Source: Prorocentrum cordatum
Lineage: Eukaryota; Sar; Dinophyceae; Prorocentrales; Prorocentraceae
DNA: 64,000 nucleotides
Assembly (NCBI GenBank): GCA_963575745.1
Contig: CAUYUJ010020159.1
Location: 1-64,000, forward strand
Direction of reading: 5' to 3'
A model generated the notes under the pieces. That model did not search any database. It saw only the letters and a program-made list of their open reading frames with translations, and was not told the origin of the DNA. The position numbers were made by a program, and so were the translations under genes. Below are positions 10,698 to 20,651 of this stretch, piece after piece. Position 1 is the stretch's first letter. Each line of letters opens with the position of its first letter.

Positions 10698-10812
10698 TAC
10701 CGGGCACCTGGGCACCCGGGCACCTGGGCACCCAGGCACCCGGGCACACGGGCACCCGGGCACGCGGGCACCCGGGCACCCCCGGGCACCCCCGGGCACT
10801 CGGGCACCCCGG
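10698..10812. repeat. GGCACCCGGGCAC tandem array
   Basis: Abuts the decamer satellite. The roughly 8-10 bp unit GGCACCCGG varies between GGCACCTGG, GGCACACGG and GGCACGCGG. Confidence 0.9.
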
Positions 10813-10899
10813 GACACATGGACACCCCCAGGCCCCCAGGCATGCGGCGAAAATCGGCGGCAAACAACCTAACCATATGAACCCGCTAGGACCCCTACA

Positions 10900-11400
10900 G
10901 AGGCAAACTCTGATTTGGGAATATCCCAAGATGTTCCAAGATAGCCTCCAACATACCTCCAGGAGCAGTCAAGATCGCCCCAGGACGGCTCCGAGTGCCC
11001 TCCGGGCCTCCCAAGGAGGCTGCCAGGATGCCAGCATTCTTCAAAACCGAATTGTTTTGCGTCTTTTCGCCTTTTTCTCTTTCAGCGGGCACTGAAAGCC
11101 TCAATGTGGTTCCAAGATGGCCCATGATGGCTCCAAGAACGGTCCAGCAGGGCCCCCAAGACGACCTCAAGAGCGCCCAAGACAGCGGCCCAAGACCGCC
11201 CCAAGAGGCAATGTTTCGGGCACTTTACTTGGGTACCCCTTCTTTGGTCAATGGCTTCCAAGATGGCCCCAACAAGGCCCCCAGGGCCCCAAAGAGGGCT
11301 CCAAGAGCGCCCCAAGAGAGCCCCAGTATAGCTCCAAAGCTTCCAAAACGACTCCAAGAGGGCTCCAAGATGGCTCCAAGAAACAACCACGACCGACCCA
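10900..11400. repeat. Cryptic CCAAGA repeat region 1
   Basis: Diverged repeats around GCTCCAAGATGGC / GCCCCAAGAGGGC, spaced about 10-12 bp. Related stretches are at 44470-45165, 60180-60310 and (reverse strand) 62960-63290. A non-repetitive island at 11035-11095 carries CTTTTCGCCTTTTTCTC. Confidence 0.75.
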
Positions 11401-11914
11401 GAACATCAGACCCGCAACACACCGACAACAAAATACCGACCGATGACAACCACGAGGAGCCGCGAAGCGTACGCAACTACGCGGGCGCCACCCAATGAAC
11501 GAACGGGGAGCCTGTGGCTGCAGTGGTTGAGGGGTTGCTTGTCGTCGCTCCCTGATCAAGGCAACTTGCCTGGCGTCTGTTGTTGGATTGGCCGGTGGGG
11601 GTACGCGACGCGGCACTGATCTTGCAGGTATGGTAGGCGCGCCCTCGGGGAGCTGAAGGTGCATTGTATGCATGTGAACAGATGTAGGTATTAATTCATA
11701 TAGGTGTTATAGCTCTATCGCTCCCTCCCCCTACGTTTACTTCACACAGGAAGGTATGGCACTGCGGATGTGTAAGCTCTGTCACATCAGCCAGGTTGTG
11801 CCAGCGGTGCAGTGTGAGCAGTGCTGTGCAGCATACCTGGCGCGCGTTAGCTGGTGCAGGCTGTGCGGCGACAGCTATGTGGTGCATACCATGTGTTGCC
11901 AGCTACGGGCTGAG
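11401..11914. other. No gene recognised
   Basis: A plus frame from 11756 is Cys-rich (CKLC...CEQCC...CRLCG...CC) for about 45 residues, but then runs into a minisatellite; it has no family match and no clear exon ends. Confidence 0.45.
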
Positions 11915-12450
11915 GCAAGAGCGAGGCGGCAACGGTCGGCAACGTGGCGAAACCTCGGCTCATCCCCCCGCCGCCACGGGCGGCAACGAGACGGCAGCGG
12001 GCGGCAACGGGGGGGGCACCTCGGCGGCCCCCCCGAGCGCAACGGGCGGCCACGAGGCGGCAACGTGGCGAAGCCTGGGCGGAGCCCCCGAGCGCAACGG
12101 GCAGCCTCGAGGCAGCAACGGGCGACAAACGTTTGAGCAGGGACCGACCGTCCCGGCATTCCTATAGTCCTGCCACGAAATGTTCTTAGGACACAGAACT
12201 GTTCTAAGAACAAAACAATCTTCTTAGAACATAAACCCGATGTGATATAACAAGACAGACTCTGCCAGAAATGCATGTTCTAAAAACATGTCGTGGAAAC
12301 CACAAAAGGTTCTTAGAACATTGTTCGGTAGGGCTATAGGCGAGCCAGGACGCTTCGCCACTGCTTGAAAGTGACGGAACCTCGGCGCCCCCCCTCGAGC
12401 GCAACGGGCGGCAACGAGGCGGCAACGTGGCAAGACCTCGGCGGGCCCAT
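11915..12450. repeat. AACGGGCGGCAACG minisatellite, split by element H1
   Basis: Diverged units of GAGCGCAACGGGCGGC, CAACGTGGC and CTCGGCGG. The array runs 11915-12130, is interrupted by the family H element, and resumes at about 12380-12450. Confidence 0.8.
12133..12369. mobile_element. Inverted-repeat element, family H copy 1
   Basis: Arms of about 45 bp: left TTTGAGCAGGGACCGACCGT... CCTATAGTCCTGCCACGAA; right GGTAGGGCTATAGGCGAG... CGCTTCGCCACTGCTTGAA. The interior holds repeated TTCTTAGAAC palindromes and is AT-rich. A second copy is at 39369. Confidence 0.85.
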
Positions 12451-12600
12451 CCAATTCCTCAGAAGCACGAGTGAGAACCCTGAGCGCAGGCACTGCTCGG
12501 GGAATGCTGTGGAGACCAGCTCCAGCGTGGACCCCAGACAACAAGTGATGACACTGTGGATGTGTAAGCTTTGGCGGCGCGCGCAAGGGGGTGGAGGGAA

Positions 12601-12718
12601 GAGGGGGGAGGGCTTCCTAGAGGGAGGCAGGTTCTCAGAAGGCGCCATCCCTTGCATCTGCAGATAAGGCCCGTGCCTTTTGAGAAGCAGGGGTGCCTCC
12701 AAGAAGCCCTGCCCCCTC
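12601..12718. repeat. Long inverted repeat (family P)
   Basis: Two arms of about 55 bp: left with GAGGGGGGAGGGCTTCC and TTCTCAGAAGGCGC; right with GTGCCTTTTGAGAAGC and GAAGCCCTGCCCCCTC. Could be a hairpin or a single MITE copy. Confidence 0.7.
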
Positions 12719-12788
12719 CCCCCCACCTCCCTCTGCGCGTGGCCGATATGTGGTGCACAGGCGATGCTGCGGTCGTTTCGGCTAGGCG

Positions 12789-12963
12789 TACGAGTGACCC
12801 TGGGTAAGAATGGCCTTTGGTGCGCAGCTTTCGGGGGCGCCAGAGAGCCAAACCCAAGGGCGCGGGCCGCTTATATCGCATCGCGCTCGGCGATCGAGGG
12901 GAGCCCGATGAGCCCGCACAAAAGGTCACTCCTGCGAAAGGTCACTCTTACGTGTAGTCGATC
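12789..12963. mobile_element. Inverted-repeat element, family K copy 1
   Basis: Shares CGAGTGACCCTGGGTAAG, TGGCCTTTGGTGCGC, GCCAAACCCAAG and a right end CACTCTTACGTGTAGTCGAT with the copy at 45403, which lies between two coding blocks. The ends are imperfect inverted repeats built on AGTGACC/GGTCACT. Confidence 0.75.
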
Positions 12964-13892
12964 GATTTTTTCGAAGAACAACTACACGTCGTTCATTTCT
13001 AACCGTGCTCATGTGAAATTGACAGATAAACACAGGGGCGCAACCCGATGATTGTACGGGCGCCAGGGGGGAGAGAACTCTGGAAATCTGCGGCAATCTC
13101 CTTCCCGTCAGCGCATGTTCCAGACCGTCCCCTGGCTCCACACTTCCTCACCTCTGCGATAGCAAGAGGGCCTCTCTATAGAGGTCGACGGCCGTCTTGA
13201 AGCCGTCCTGTCGCGTCTCTTCCTACTCCTGCACCTTCTGCTGGTAATGTTCCTCATCTTCCTCCTGTCCCCTCGCTCCCTCATTCGCTGTCCCTTTTAC
13301 CTCGTCCTGGTCCTCCTCGTCTGGCAGCGGACGCAGCAAGAGTCAGGCGCGCAAGATCATATGCACCAGAGCGGGAGAGAGAGAGATGGATAGCGAGGGA
13401 TAGCGAGTGAGAGAGAGAGAGAAGGAGATCAGGCTTGGCGCTCTTCGCAACCTCCTTTGTTTTCAGGCCGTCTCTGATCACGCCGACTACCCTCCTCTCC
13501 TCCCTCCTCCTCTTCATCTCCCTCCCCCTTGTCCCTCATGCTACTCCTCCTGCTCCTATATTATCCTCCCTCCGCCTCCTCTGCTTCGTCTCAAGCCGTC
13601 CTTGGCCGCGCCGGCCCCAGCGCGACAGGGCGGGGGATGCTTTGGACGGGTCAACCGATGGCTCTGGGCGGGGCGGCGCGTCGGCTGTGCACAATGTTGT
13701 AGGAAATTGCCGGCGTCCGTCACAAAGAACCTTTAACTTATACAATGTTGCAGGATGGCCGAAAAGTTTTGAATCGAGAGCTCGGACATTGTACTGTGGA
13801 AAACAAACATTAATAGTCGAACTATAAATTGATTATTTCAGCTCGTGATTCAATTTTTGTTGCCTGGTGGGGGGGGGGGCGTGGGGCTGCAA
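12964..13892. other. No gene recognised
   Basis: Mixed unique sequence with a short (GA)n run at 13378-13424 and pyrimidine-rich stretches. No open frame with recognisable content. Confidence 0.6.
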
Positions 13893-14065
13893 TCAGGTCG
13901 GGCATGGCCTCCTACAGGCGCATTTTGGGCGACAAGAAGACCCAGCCCCCAAAAAAACATGCTCAGAAATAGTTGGGACACACATGCTGGAACCATCGTC
14001 ACCACATGACTTGTGTTTGCCTATGTCTGAGTCTTCCTCCCGTGGAGGGACGTGCCCGACTTGAC
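13893..14065. mobile_element. Inverted-repeat element, family B copy 2, with target duplication
   Basis: Begins TCAGGTCGGGCATGG and ends GTGCCCGACTTGAC, flanked on both sides by GCTGCAA (13886-13892 and 14066-14072), a perfect 7-bp direct repeat. The internal TIR layer CTCCTACAGGCG / CTCCCGTGGAG is partly decayed. Confidence 0.85.
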
Positions 14066-14097
14066 GCTGCAAATTTGGACGCCCGAAATGGGTACGG

Positions 14098-14264
14098 AAA
14101 GGATGGGTACAATGCCCAACAACAAATGTTGTCCCAAACCAACAGCGGCCGCTGTTGGGCAGGCGGCCTCCTGTCTCAAATGGACACAGGCCGCGGCGGC
14201 GTGGACAGCGAGTCCTGTTCAAATAGAACAAGATCCGCTGTTGGGCATTGTACCCATTCTGTCC
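14098..14264. mobile_element. Inverted-repeat element, family N
   Basis: Arms GGATGGGTACAATGCCCAAC and GTTGGGCATTGTACCCATTC. Between them are nested palindromes around AACAGCGGCCGCTGTT. Only one copy seen in this window. Confidence 0.75.
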
Positions 14265-14272
14265 GTGCCCCG

Positions 14273-14347
14273 GCCAGAGGGGGCCGCCGGCGACCGCCCC
14301 AGAAGGGGCCGCCGGCCAGAGGGGGCCGCCGGCGACCGCCCCAGAGG
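14273..14347. repeat. GGGCCGCCGGCGACCGCCCC short tandem repeat
   Basis: About 1.8 units of a 42-bp GC-only segment with CCAGAGGGGGCCGCCGG. Confidence 0.8.
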
Positions 14348-14589
14348 ACTCCCGGGGGCCCAAACGGAGGCCCGGAACCTGGAGAGCCTCGGGCGTCGAT
14401 CCTCGGACGACGCCAGCGCGGGGCGCGCCACGCCAATGCTCTACAAAGAGGGGGCCCGTGGGCACACAGACAAGGGAGCACAGCTCCCGAGAGGCCCTGC
14501 ATGCTCCCGTGCGCTCTGGGTGTTCGCCCTCCCGTCCACTTCTCCCATCGTTTCTTCTCCTGGGAGTCGACGATGATAAGGGAACGGAG

Positions 14590-14762
14590 AATGACGTAAC
14601 CATAAAAACCTCGGAGGTCCGCGCGGATATCTCCGTTCGGCGCTGGACCCCCCTGGCAGCGCCTCCGGCGCCGCCCCTGGCGCGCTCCGCGCGCCAGGGA
14701 GGGGGGTCCAGAACCGATCCGAGAAATCCGCGCGGACCTCCGAGTTTTATGTTTATGTCATT
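14590..14762. mobile_element. GC-rich fold-back element, family E copy 1
   Basis: Almost fully self-complementary: left arm with CTCGGAGGTCCGCGCGGAT then GGACCCCCCTGGC; right arm with GGGAGGGGGGTCC then ATCCGCGCGGACCTCCGAG. The ends extend into ATGACGTAACCATAAAA / TTTTATGTTTATGTCAT. Related copies at 18555 and fragments at 18808, 39965 and 46338. Confidence 0.8.
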
Positions 14763-15263
14763 GTTCGTTCCCCTCTCCAGGCTCCAAGCAGCTTCTGACA
14801 CTGGATCTTGCCGGGCGTTGAGGCACTGTCCACCATTAGGTCAGACCCGTAACCCCAGGAAGCATTTAAGAACCCCCCCCCCCTTCCGGCAAATCGATAA
14901 CCCTTCCGCACCCTGGAAGCGTTACCTGGCACCAGGAGCCCTCCTCCTCCTCCTCCTCATCCTCCTCCTCCTCTCCTCCGCGAATTTGTTGTGTGTCCGG
15001 GTGCTAAACCTATCGTGCGGTTATTTCGGCCCCTCGGAATATCGAATAAAAATGCGGTGCTAAGATATCGCCGGGGGGTTTCTTAAATGCTTCCTGGGGT
15101 TACTCCTACGTGCGGATTTCGGGAGGAAAGCAACAAATAGTCGACACACAATCAGCAACAGTCAGGAATGCTCGGAAAATTATCCCCACCCGTGCCGACG
15201 AGCTGGCTCAGGCTCCGCGACAGCCCCTGCGGTTAGAATGATGTCATGACAGGATTTCGGGAT
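14763..15263. other. No gene recognised
   Basis: Contains a short (CCT)n run near 14941-14975 and AT-richer unique DNA. No coding signal. Confidence 0.55.
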
Positions 15264-15604
15264 CATCCTCCTCCCCCTCCTCCTCCTCCTCCTCCTCCTC
15301 CTCCCTCCTCCTCCTCCTCCTCCTCCTCCCCCTCCCCCTCCCCCTCCTCCCCCCTCCTCCCCCTCCTCCCCCCCTCCACCTCCTCCTCCTCCTCCTCCTC
15401 CTCCTCCCTCCTCCTCCTCCTCCTCCTGCTCATCAGTCCTCCTCTCCTCCTCCTCCTCCTCCTCCTCCTCCTCCTCCTCACTCCTCCTCCTCCTCCTCCT
15501 CCTCCTCCTCCTCCTCCTCCTCCTCCTCCTCCCCTCCTCCTCCTCCTCCTCCTCCTCCTCCTCCTCCTCCTCCTCCTCCTCCTCCTCCTCCTCCTCATCC
15601 TCTT
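15264..15604. repeat. Long (CCT)n microsatellite
   Basis: About 340 bp of nearly pure CCT triplets on the plus strand, interrupted by short C-runs. Frames across it encode Ser, Pro or Leu runs and are not genes. Confidence 0.95.
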
Positions 15605-15715
15605 CCTCGGCTCAAAAAAAGGAGGGGGTCGCAAATCATGGCCCGGGGCACGTGCGCGGCCCAGGGGGGCCGAAGGACGTGTTGAGGCAAGACAGAGGGG
15701 GGCGGCCATGACATC

Positions 15716-15886
15716 TCGGCGGTGGACAAACCTCTCTTCAGTAAACCTCCCCTGAGTGACAACGGCCTGGGACCGGAACCGACGGACCTGGACCCGCAAA
15801 AATGACGGCCGCGACGCCCTCTCGCGAACCGAAAACGGCCAAGTCCTCAATCGACGTGTCAGGGTAGGAGGTCTGTCAACCTCCGA
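15716..15886. mobile_element. Inverted-repeat element, family D copy 1
   Basis: Left TIR TCGGCGGTGGACAAACCTC; right TIR GAGGTCTGTCAACCTCCGA. Shared interior includes GGACCTGGACCCGCAAAAA and GAACCGAAAACGGCCAA. A 23-bp direct repeat (15694-15716 and 15888-15910, starting AGAGGGGGGCGGCC) brackets it. Confidence 0.85.
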
Positions 15887-15948
15887 AAGAGGGGGGCGGC
15901 CATGACATCTGGGGAGATATCAGATGGCTCCGGCCATGATGCCCCCCC

Positions 15949-16117
15949 CTACAGTGGAGGCCAAGTCCACAAGAAGTCTTCCACAATGACCCCCAACCCT
16001 AAGACCCGAGGACGTCCATGGAATATGCCCCCCCCCCCCCGCTACAGTGGAGGGCAAGTCCACAAGAAATCTTCCACAAGGACCCCCAACCCTGAGACCC
16101 CAGGACGTCCATGGAAT
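15949..16117. repeat. Tandem duplication, period about 93 bp
   Basis: Two copies of a unit starting CTACAGTGGAGG, with GTCCACAAGAA, GACCCCCAACCCT and GGACGTCCATGGAAT; separated by a C-run. Confidence 0.9.
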
Positions 16118-16686
16118 TGTTTGGCGTGGGAATGTCGCGCTGTCCACAGCAAAACTATCGAAACCCAGGAAACCCAGGGCACCCTGGAGGCAAGCAGGGT
16201 GTTTCTTGGCATGGGCCTCCACGGTATCATGGCCCTGGCAATGATACTTTCCCCCCTCCCCCTGGTCATCATCCACCCTTGTGGCCGCCCATGCAGATTG
16301 GCTCAGGGTGCGTGCCAGGAGTCCCAGAGCATCGAGAGGCCCCCTCGTGTCTGCAGCCAGTGTGGAGCGTCGGGACTTCTGGGGAGCCTGCGGAGTCTTG
16401 AAAAGCTTCTCTCTGGCTCTCGAGGAGCGCATGGTGCGGCATGGCTCTGGATGGAGGTGTGGGCCGCCTTGCTGAGGCGCTTCGCGCGCGCTGGTGCTCG
16501 GAACGTCGTTCGTGGGCGCTGTGATCCATACGTATCCACCCTTCTCCTCAGAAACCCCCGCCCCACTCCCCGGGAGAGCACCCCTCTCCCCTCTCAACTC
16601 CGCCTCACCCGCCCTCCAGATAAGTGCCCTCGCCCGCACCCCTTGGGCGCGCGCGAAATCAAATCGGGCGGGTTTGTCGGATGGGA
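16118..16686. other. No gene recognised
   Basis: Unique GC-rich DNA between repeats. Several frames are open in both directions, none with a domain signature. Confidence 0.5.
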
Positions 16687-16852
16687 CATTGGGTTAGGTC
16701 GGGCATGTCCCTCTACAGGCGGATTTTGGACGACAAATGAAAAAATCTACACCAAAATGGTCAACAAACACTACAAACAAATCGTGCGCAAAATATTGTT
16801 GGACTATTTTTGAATGTTTCTCCTGTAGAAGGACAGGCCCGACTTAAACGTA
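16687..16852. mobile_element. Inverted-repeat element, family B copy 3
   Basis: Left end TTAGGTCGGGCATGTCCCTC then TACAGGCGGATTTTGG; right end CTCCTGTAGAAGGACAGG then CCCGACTTAA. AT-rich interior. Target duplication not obvious. Confidence 0.85.
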
Positions 16853-17139
16853 GGCGGGCGGTTGGTCCGGCGAAACTCAGGCTGCACATTGGATGTACGC
16901 TTCGCTCGTTGGCGGGGCGATGCTGCTCGAGAAGGCTCCCAACCCCCCAAAAACAACTTGTGAGGGCGACGACAGAGACGCAGACGAAGACTGGCGGGAC
17001 ATGAAGGCGGGCGGGCGGGACACTCAACTCAACAGGAGCTCGCGCGCCGACGCGACATGGCGCATGGGAAATCCGCCGATCCGGCGTGTGACTTTCTGAG
17101 AGCGTAGGCTTGAGCTCGCTCAAGCTTCGCTCTGCGGGG

Positions 17140-17702
17140 GGGGGGGGGGACCTCATTCCGACCTAATTCAGTGCTTCGCAGGGGGGGGGCCTCATTTCCG
17201 ACCTAATTCAGTGCTTCGCACCCCCCCCCCCTCCAGAGCGGACCCCCCCCCCCCCTGCAGAGCGCCCCCCCTTCCCCCTCCTGCAGCCCAGCCCCCCCCC
17301 CCTGCAGTCCCCCCCCCCCTGCAGAGCGACCCTCCCCCCCTCCCTGCACCCCCCCTCCCCTGCAGAGCCCCCCCTGCAGACCTCCCCCCTGCAGCCCCCC
17401 CCCTGCAGAACGAACCCCCCCCCTCCTCTGCAGCAGACCTCCCCTCCTGCACCCCTCCCCCGCAGAGCGGACCTCCCCCCCTGCAGCCCAGCCCCCCCCC
17501 CCCCCCCCCCCTGCAGAGCGGACCCCCCCCCGTGCAGCCCCGCCCCCCTGCAGAGCGGACCCCCCCCCCTCCCCTGCACCCCCCCCTTGCAGAGCAGACC
17601 CCCCCTCCTGCAGCCCCCCCCTGCAGAGCGGACCCCCTCTCCCCTCCCTCTGCCGAGCGGACCCCCCCTGCAGAGCAGACCCCCCCCCTGCAACCCAGCT
17701 CC
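17140..17702. repeat. Poly(C)/CTGCAG minisatellite
   Basis: Units of CTGCAGAGCGGAC followed by C-runs of 6 to about 19. Begins with two tandem copies of a CTCATT(C)CGACCTAATTCAG segment at 17151-17217. Long frames here are artefacts. Confidence 0.9.
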
Positions 17703-17731
17703 CCCCCCGTCGTCGTCGTCTTCGTTGTCGT

Positions 17732-17784
<53 letters not shown>

Positions 17785-17860
17785 TCGCGTCATCGTCGTC
17801 GTCGTCGTCGTCGCTCGCGTCGCCGTCGTCGTCATCGCCGTCGTCGTCGTCGTCGTCGTT

Positions 17861-17900
<40 letters not shown>

Positions 17901-18000
17901 GGTCGTTGTCGTCGTCGCTCTCGTCGTCGTCGTCGTCGTCGGGGTCGTCGACGTATTCGTTGTCGTCGTCGTTTTCGTCTTCCTCGTCGTCGTTCATTTC
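17703..18000. repeat. (GTC)n microsatellite
   Basis: About 300 bp of GTC triplets with GCTCGC and GCC interruptions; a second, degenerate block is at 18135-18265. Confidence 0.95.
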
Positions 18001-18554
18001 CACAGGCACCCGGAGCGCCCCGGATCGGCGGCACTGGCCGGAGGCCACTACAATACAACAAGATGTCCACGGGTGTGACGTCAACGCGGGCGGGCGGGGC
18101 ATTCAATGCAACCCTCGCACGGGGCAAGTTTTGTCGACGACGTCAGCAGTCAAAGCGTCGTCGTCGTCGTCTTCAGCGTCGTCGTCGTCGTGGCTCGCGT
18201 CAGCGACGTTGTCGTCAACGGCGACGTCGTATTCGTCGTCGTTTTCGCCGTCGTCGTCGTACTCGTGGTTTGATGGTGCCCCTCCTCCCCATCAACCGGC
18301 CCACATTCTGCGTGGGGGGCGCAGGGGCTTGTTGGACTTCGGGTGTGAGGGGACACTCACAAGTAACCCCCCCTCTGCCCCCCTCCCCATCCGACCCCTT
18401 CACGTCCTCGTTCTCGCCCTCCTCTTCCTCCTTCTCCCCTCTTGCCCCGCCTCCTATTTCTCCTCCTGCCCCTCGTCGTGGTCCTCCTCCTCCTCCTCCT
18501 CCTTCTCCCTGTCTCTGTCTCCCCGTCTCTCTGTCTTTCTTGGAAAAGGAAAGG
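18001..18554. other. No gene recognised
   Basis: Includes the second (GTC)n block and a pyrimidine-rich stretch at 18360-18540; no coding signal. Confidence 0.5.
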
Positions 18555-18724
18555 CGCATAAACACAAACATTTGGCGCTCCGCGCGAATTTCTTGGGTCC
18601 GAGCTAGACCCCCCCTCCCTGGCGCGCGCAGTGTGCCAGGGGCGGCGCCCAAGGCGCCACCTGGGGGCCCCAGCGCGGATCCAAGAAATCCGCGCGGAGC
18701 GCCAAAAGTTTTCGTTTATGTGTG
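18555..18724. mobile_element. GC-rich fold-back element, family E copy 2
   Basis: Arms CATAAACACAAACATTTGGC... GCTCCGCGCGAATTTCTTGG and CCAAGAAATCCGCGCGGAGC... GCCAAAAGTTTTCGTTTATG. Centre is GGCGC-rich and self-complementary. Confidence 0.85.
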
Positions 18725-18807
18725 TTTGTTTCTTCTTCGACTCCTGGCATGGCCCCCGGGAGCCCGAGAGCAGCGAGGCCCTCCCGGACCACCGTGGCCA
18801 GAGGATC

Positions 18808-18895
18808 CCGAGGTCCGCGCAAAGACTTCTCGGATCGGCGCCCGGGCCTCCTCCCACAGGCGCCACGGGGCGCGCCAGGAGCGGCGCGTGAGGCG
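18808..18895. mobile_element. Family E fragment
   Basis: Left-arm part GAGGTCCGCGCAAAGACTTC followed by the GC-rich centre; the right arm is missing. Directly abuts the family M copy at 18901. Confidence 0.6.
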
Positions 18896-18900
18896 CCGTC

Positions 18901-18990
18901 AGTGATGAGCAGATGTTCCGAGGACCTCCCCATCCCCCCTTCTCCCCCGCCGTCCTACCTGTGGTGGTGGTGGAAAACTGACCCATCAAT
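18901..18990. mobile_element. Inverted-repeat element, family M copy 5, no microsatellite
   Basis: Left GTGATGAGCAGATGTTCC; right GTGGTGGTGGAAAACTGACC then CATCA. The interior is only about 50 bp, without a CCT array. Confidence 0.6.
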
Positions 18991-19061
18991 CAGGAGTTCC
19001 GACACCGATTCAAGACACCTGCGTGAGCCTCCGAAAATGTGTGCTTCTCCATCTGTTCTTT

Positions 19062-19233
19062 TCGGCGGTGGACGAACCTCCCTTTAGTAAACCACCCTGT
19101 AGTGAAGACGGCCTGGGACCGGAACCGACGGACCTGGACCCGCAAAAAATGACGGCCGCGCCGACCTCTCGCGAACCGAAAACGGCCAATTCGCCAATCG
19201 ACGTGTCAGGGTAGGAGGTCTAGCAACTTCTGA
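19062..19233. mobile_element. Inverted-repeat element, family D copy 2
   Basis: Left TCGGCGGTGGACGAACCTCC; right GGAGGTCTAGCAACTTCTGA. Interior closely matches copy 1, including GGAACCGACGGACCTGGACC. Confidence 0.85.
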
Positions 19234-19790
19234 TCTCTCTCTCTCTCTCTCTCTCTCTCCTTCGGCTGGACACAGCGAGGAGAGGAAGGCATGCCTGCGG
19301 CAGGCACCGCCTCTCGTTCCGCGCCCACCCCTCCCTCCCCCTCTCTCGCCCCCTCTTTTTCCCTCCCTCCTCCCTCCTCGTGCCTGCTGTTCGCTGCTGT
19401 TTGCGTTCTCTCTCTCCCTCTGCTCTTCTCTCCTGTCGTTCCTCTCGTCTTTCTCGCTTCCTTCGTCCCCCTCCTTCCCCCTCCTCTCGTGCTCCTCTCG
19501 TCTTCTCCCACCCCTACCCCAGCCCCACCCCACCCCTGCCCCACGAACAATCCCTACCCCACGAACAACCCCTACCCCACCCGTGCTCCACGACCAACCC
19601 CTGACCCCTCTCTTCTCTTGCTCCCACCCCCCCCGTCCCCGCCCCGCGAACAACAGGGGCGGAGCGCGCCGGCTCCTGGCCCCAGGCGCCCAGGTCGATG
19701 TCGAACTGAGACAGCCACACCTTTGGCGCGACCCAGGGGGAGAGGGGCGTGGGGGGGGGAAGGGAGGCGCGACGAGGGAGGACAGGCCTT
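19234..19790. repeat. (TC)n tract and pyrimidine-rich DNA
   Basis: (TC)n at 19233-19258, then C/T-rich sequence with a short CCCTACCCCACGAACAA tandem repeat near 19535-19580. No gene. Confidence 0.7.
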
Positions 19791-19913
19791 TTCCTCCTCC
19801 TCCTCCTCGTCCTCCTCCTCCTCCTCCTCCTCCTCCTCCTCGCGCGTTCCTCCTCCTCCTCCTCCTCCTCCTCCTCCTCCTCCTCCTCCTCTCCTCCTCC
19901 CTCCTCCTCCTCT

Positions 19914-19957
<44 letters not shown>

Positions 19958-20259
19958 CCTCCTCCTCCTCCTCCTCCTCCTCCTCCTCCTCCTCCTCCTC
20001 CTCCTCCTCCTCCTCCTCCTCCTCCTCCCCCCCTCCCCTCCCCCCCCCCCTCCCCCTCCTCCACCTCCCCCTCCTCTTCCAGCTCCTCCTCCTCCAGCTC
20101 CTCCTCCTCCTCCTCCTCCTCCTCCTCCTCCTCCTTCACCTCCTCCTCCTCCTCCCCTCCTCCTCCCCTCCTCCTCCTCCTCCCCCCCCCCCTCTGCGCG
20201 CCCTCCCTCCGGCAGCTCGAGGGAGGAGGAGGGGAGGAGGAACGCGCGAGGAGGAGGAG

Positions 20260-20291
<32 letters not shown>

Positions 20292-20360
20292 GGAGGAGGA
20301 GGAGAGAGGAAGGAGGAAGAGGTGGAGGTGGAGGAGAAGGAGGAGGAGGAGGATACGGCA
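19791..20360. repeat. Inverted triplet arrays: (CCT)n facing (GGA)n
   Basis: About 420 bp of CCT triplets, with a GTCCTC hexamer block at 19914-19958, turns at CGGCAGCTCGAGGG (about 20210-20223) into about 130 bp of GGA triplets. The halves are complementary. All long frames here are simple-sequence artefacts. Confidence 0.9.
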
Positions 20361-20651
20361 CTGCCGAGAGAAGCGTCGCGCTGTGCACGAGCGCCCACCA
20401 AGGGCGCCAAGCTGCTGGCAGCCTGGCTGGCCTGTGAGGAGGCTGGGACCCCACCAAGAGGATCTCGGGTACCAGCCACCCAGACAAAGATACGGGGGTT
20501 AAGCCCCGCAGCCTGGGTGAGAAGGTGGGCCCCCGTGGAGCCTGACCCAGTGGGTCTCAGGGTCTGAGACAAGAAGCGGACGAGGTGCGGGAACTCGACG
20601 TGAGCCCTCCATTCCTTCATCCGCAGGATGAAAACCTTGCATGAAAAGGCG

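Noticed and set aside
11756-11920. Cys-rich short ORF as a zinc-finger gene
   Set aside because: CxxC pairs are present but the frame runs straight into a minisatellite, and a related MCKLW copy at 12560 lacks the other Cys residues.
15264-15604. Long Pro/Ser/Leu/Glu frames over triplet arrays here and at 7.9, 9.1, 19.8, 36.2 and 47.2 kb
   Set aside because: CCT/GGA triplets have no stops in most frames, so length is meaningless.
17208-18127. Gly/Cys-rich frames over the poly(C) minisatellite and Asp/Thr frames over (GTC)n
   Set aside because: Repeat-derived; composition follows the repeat unit.
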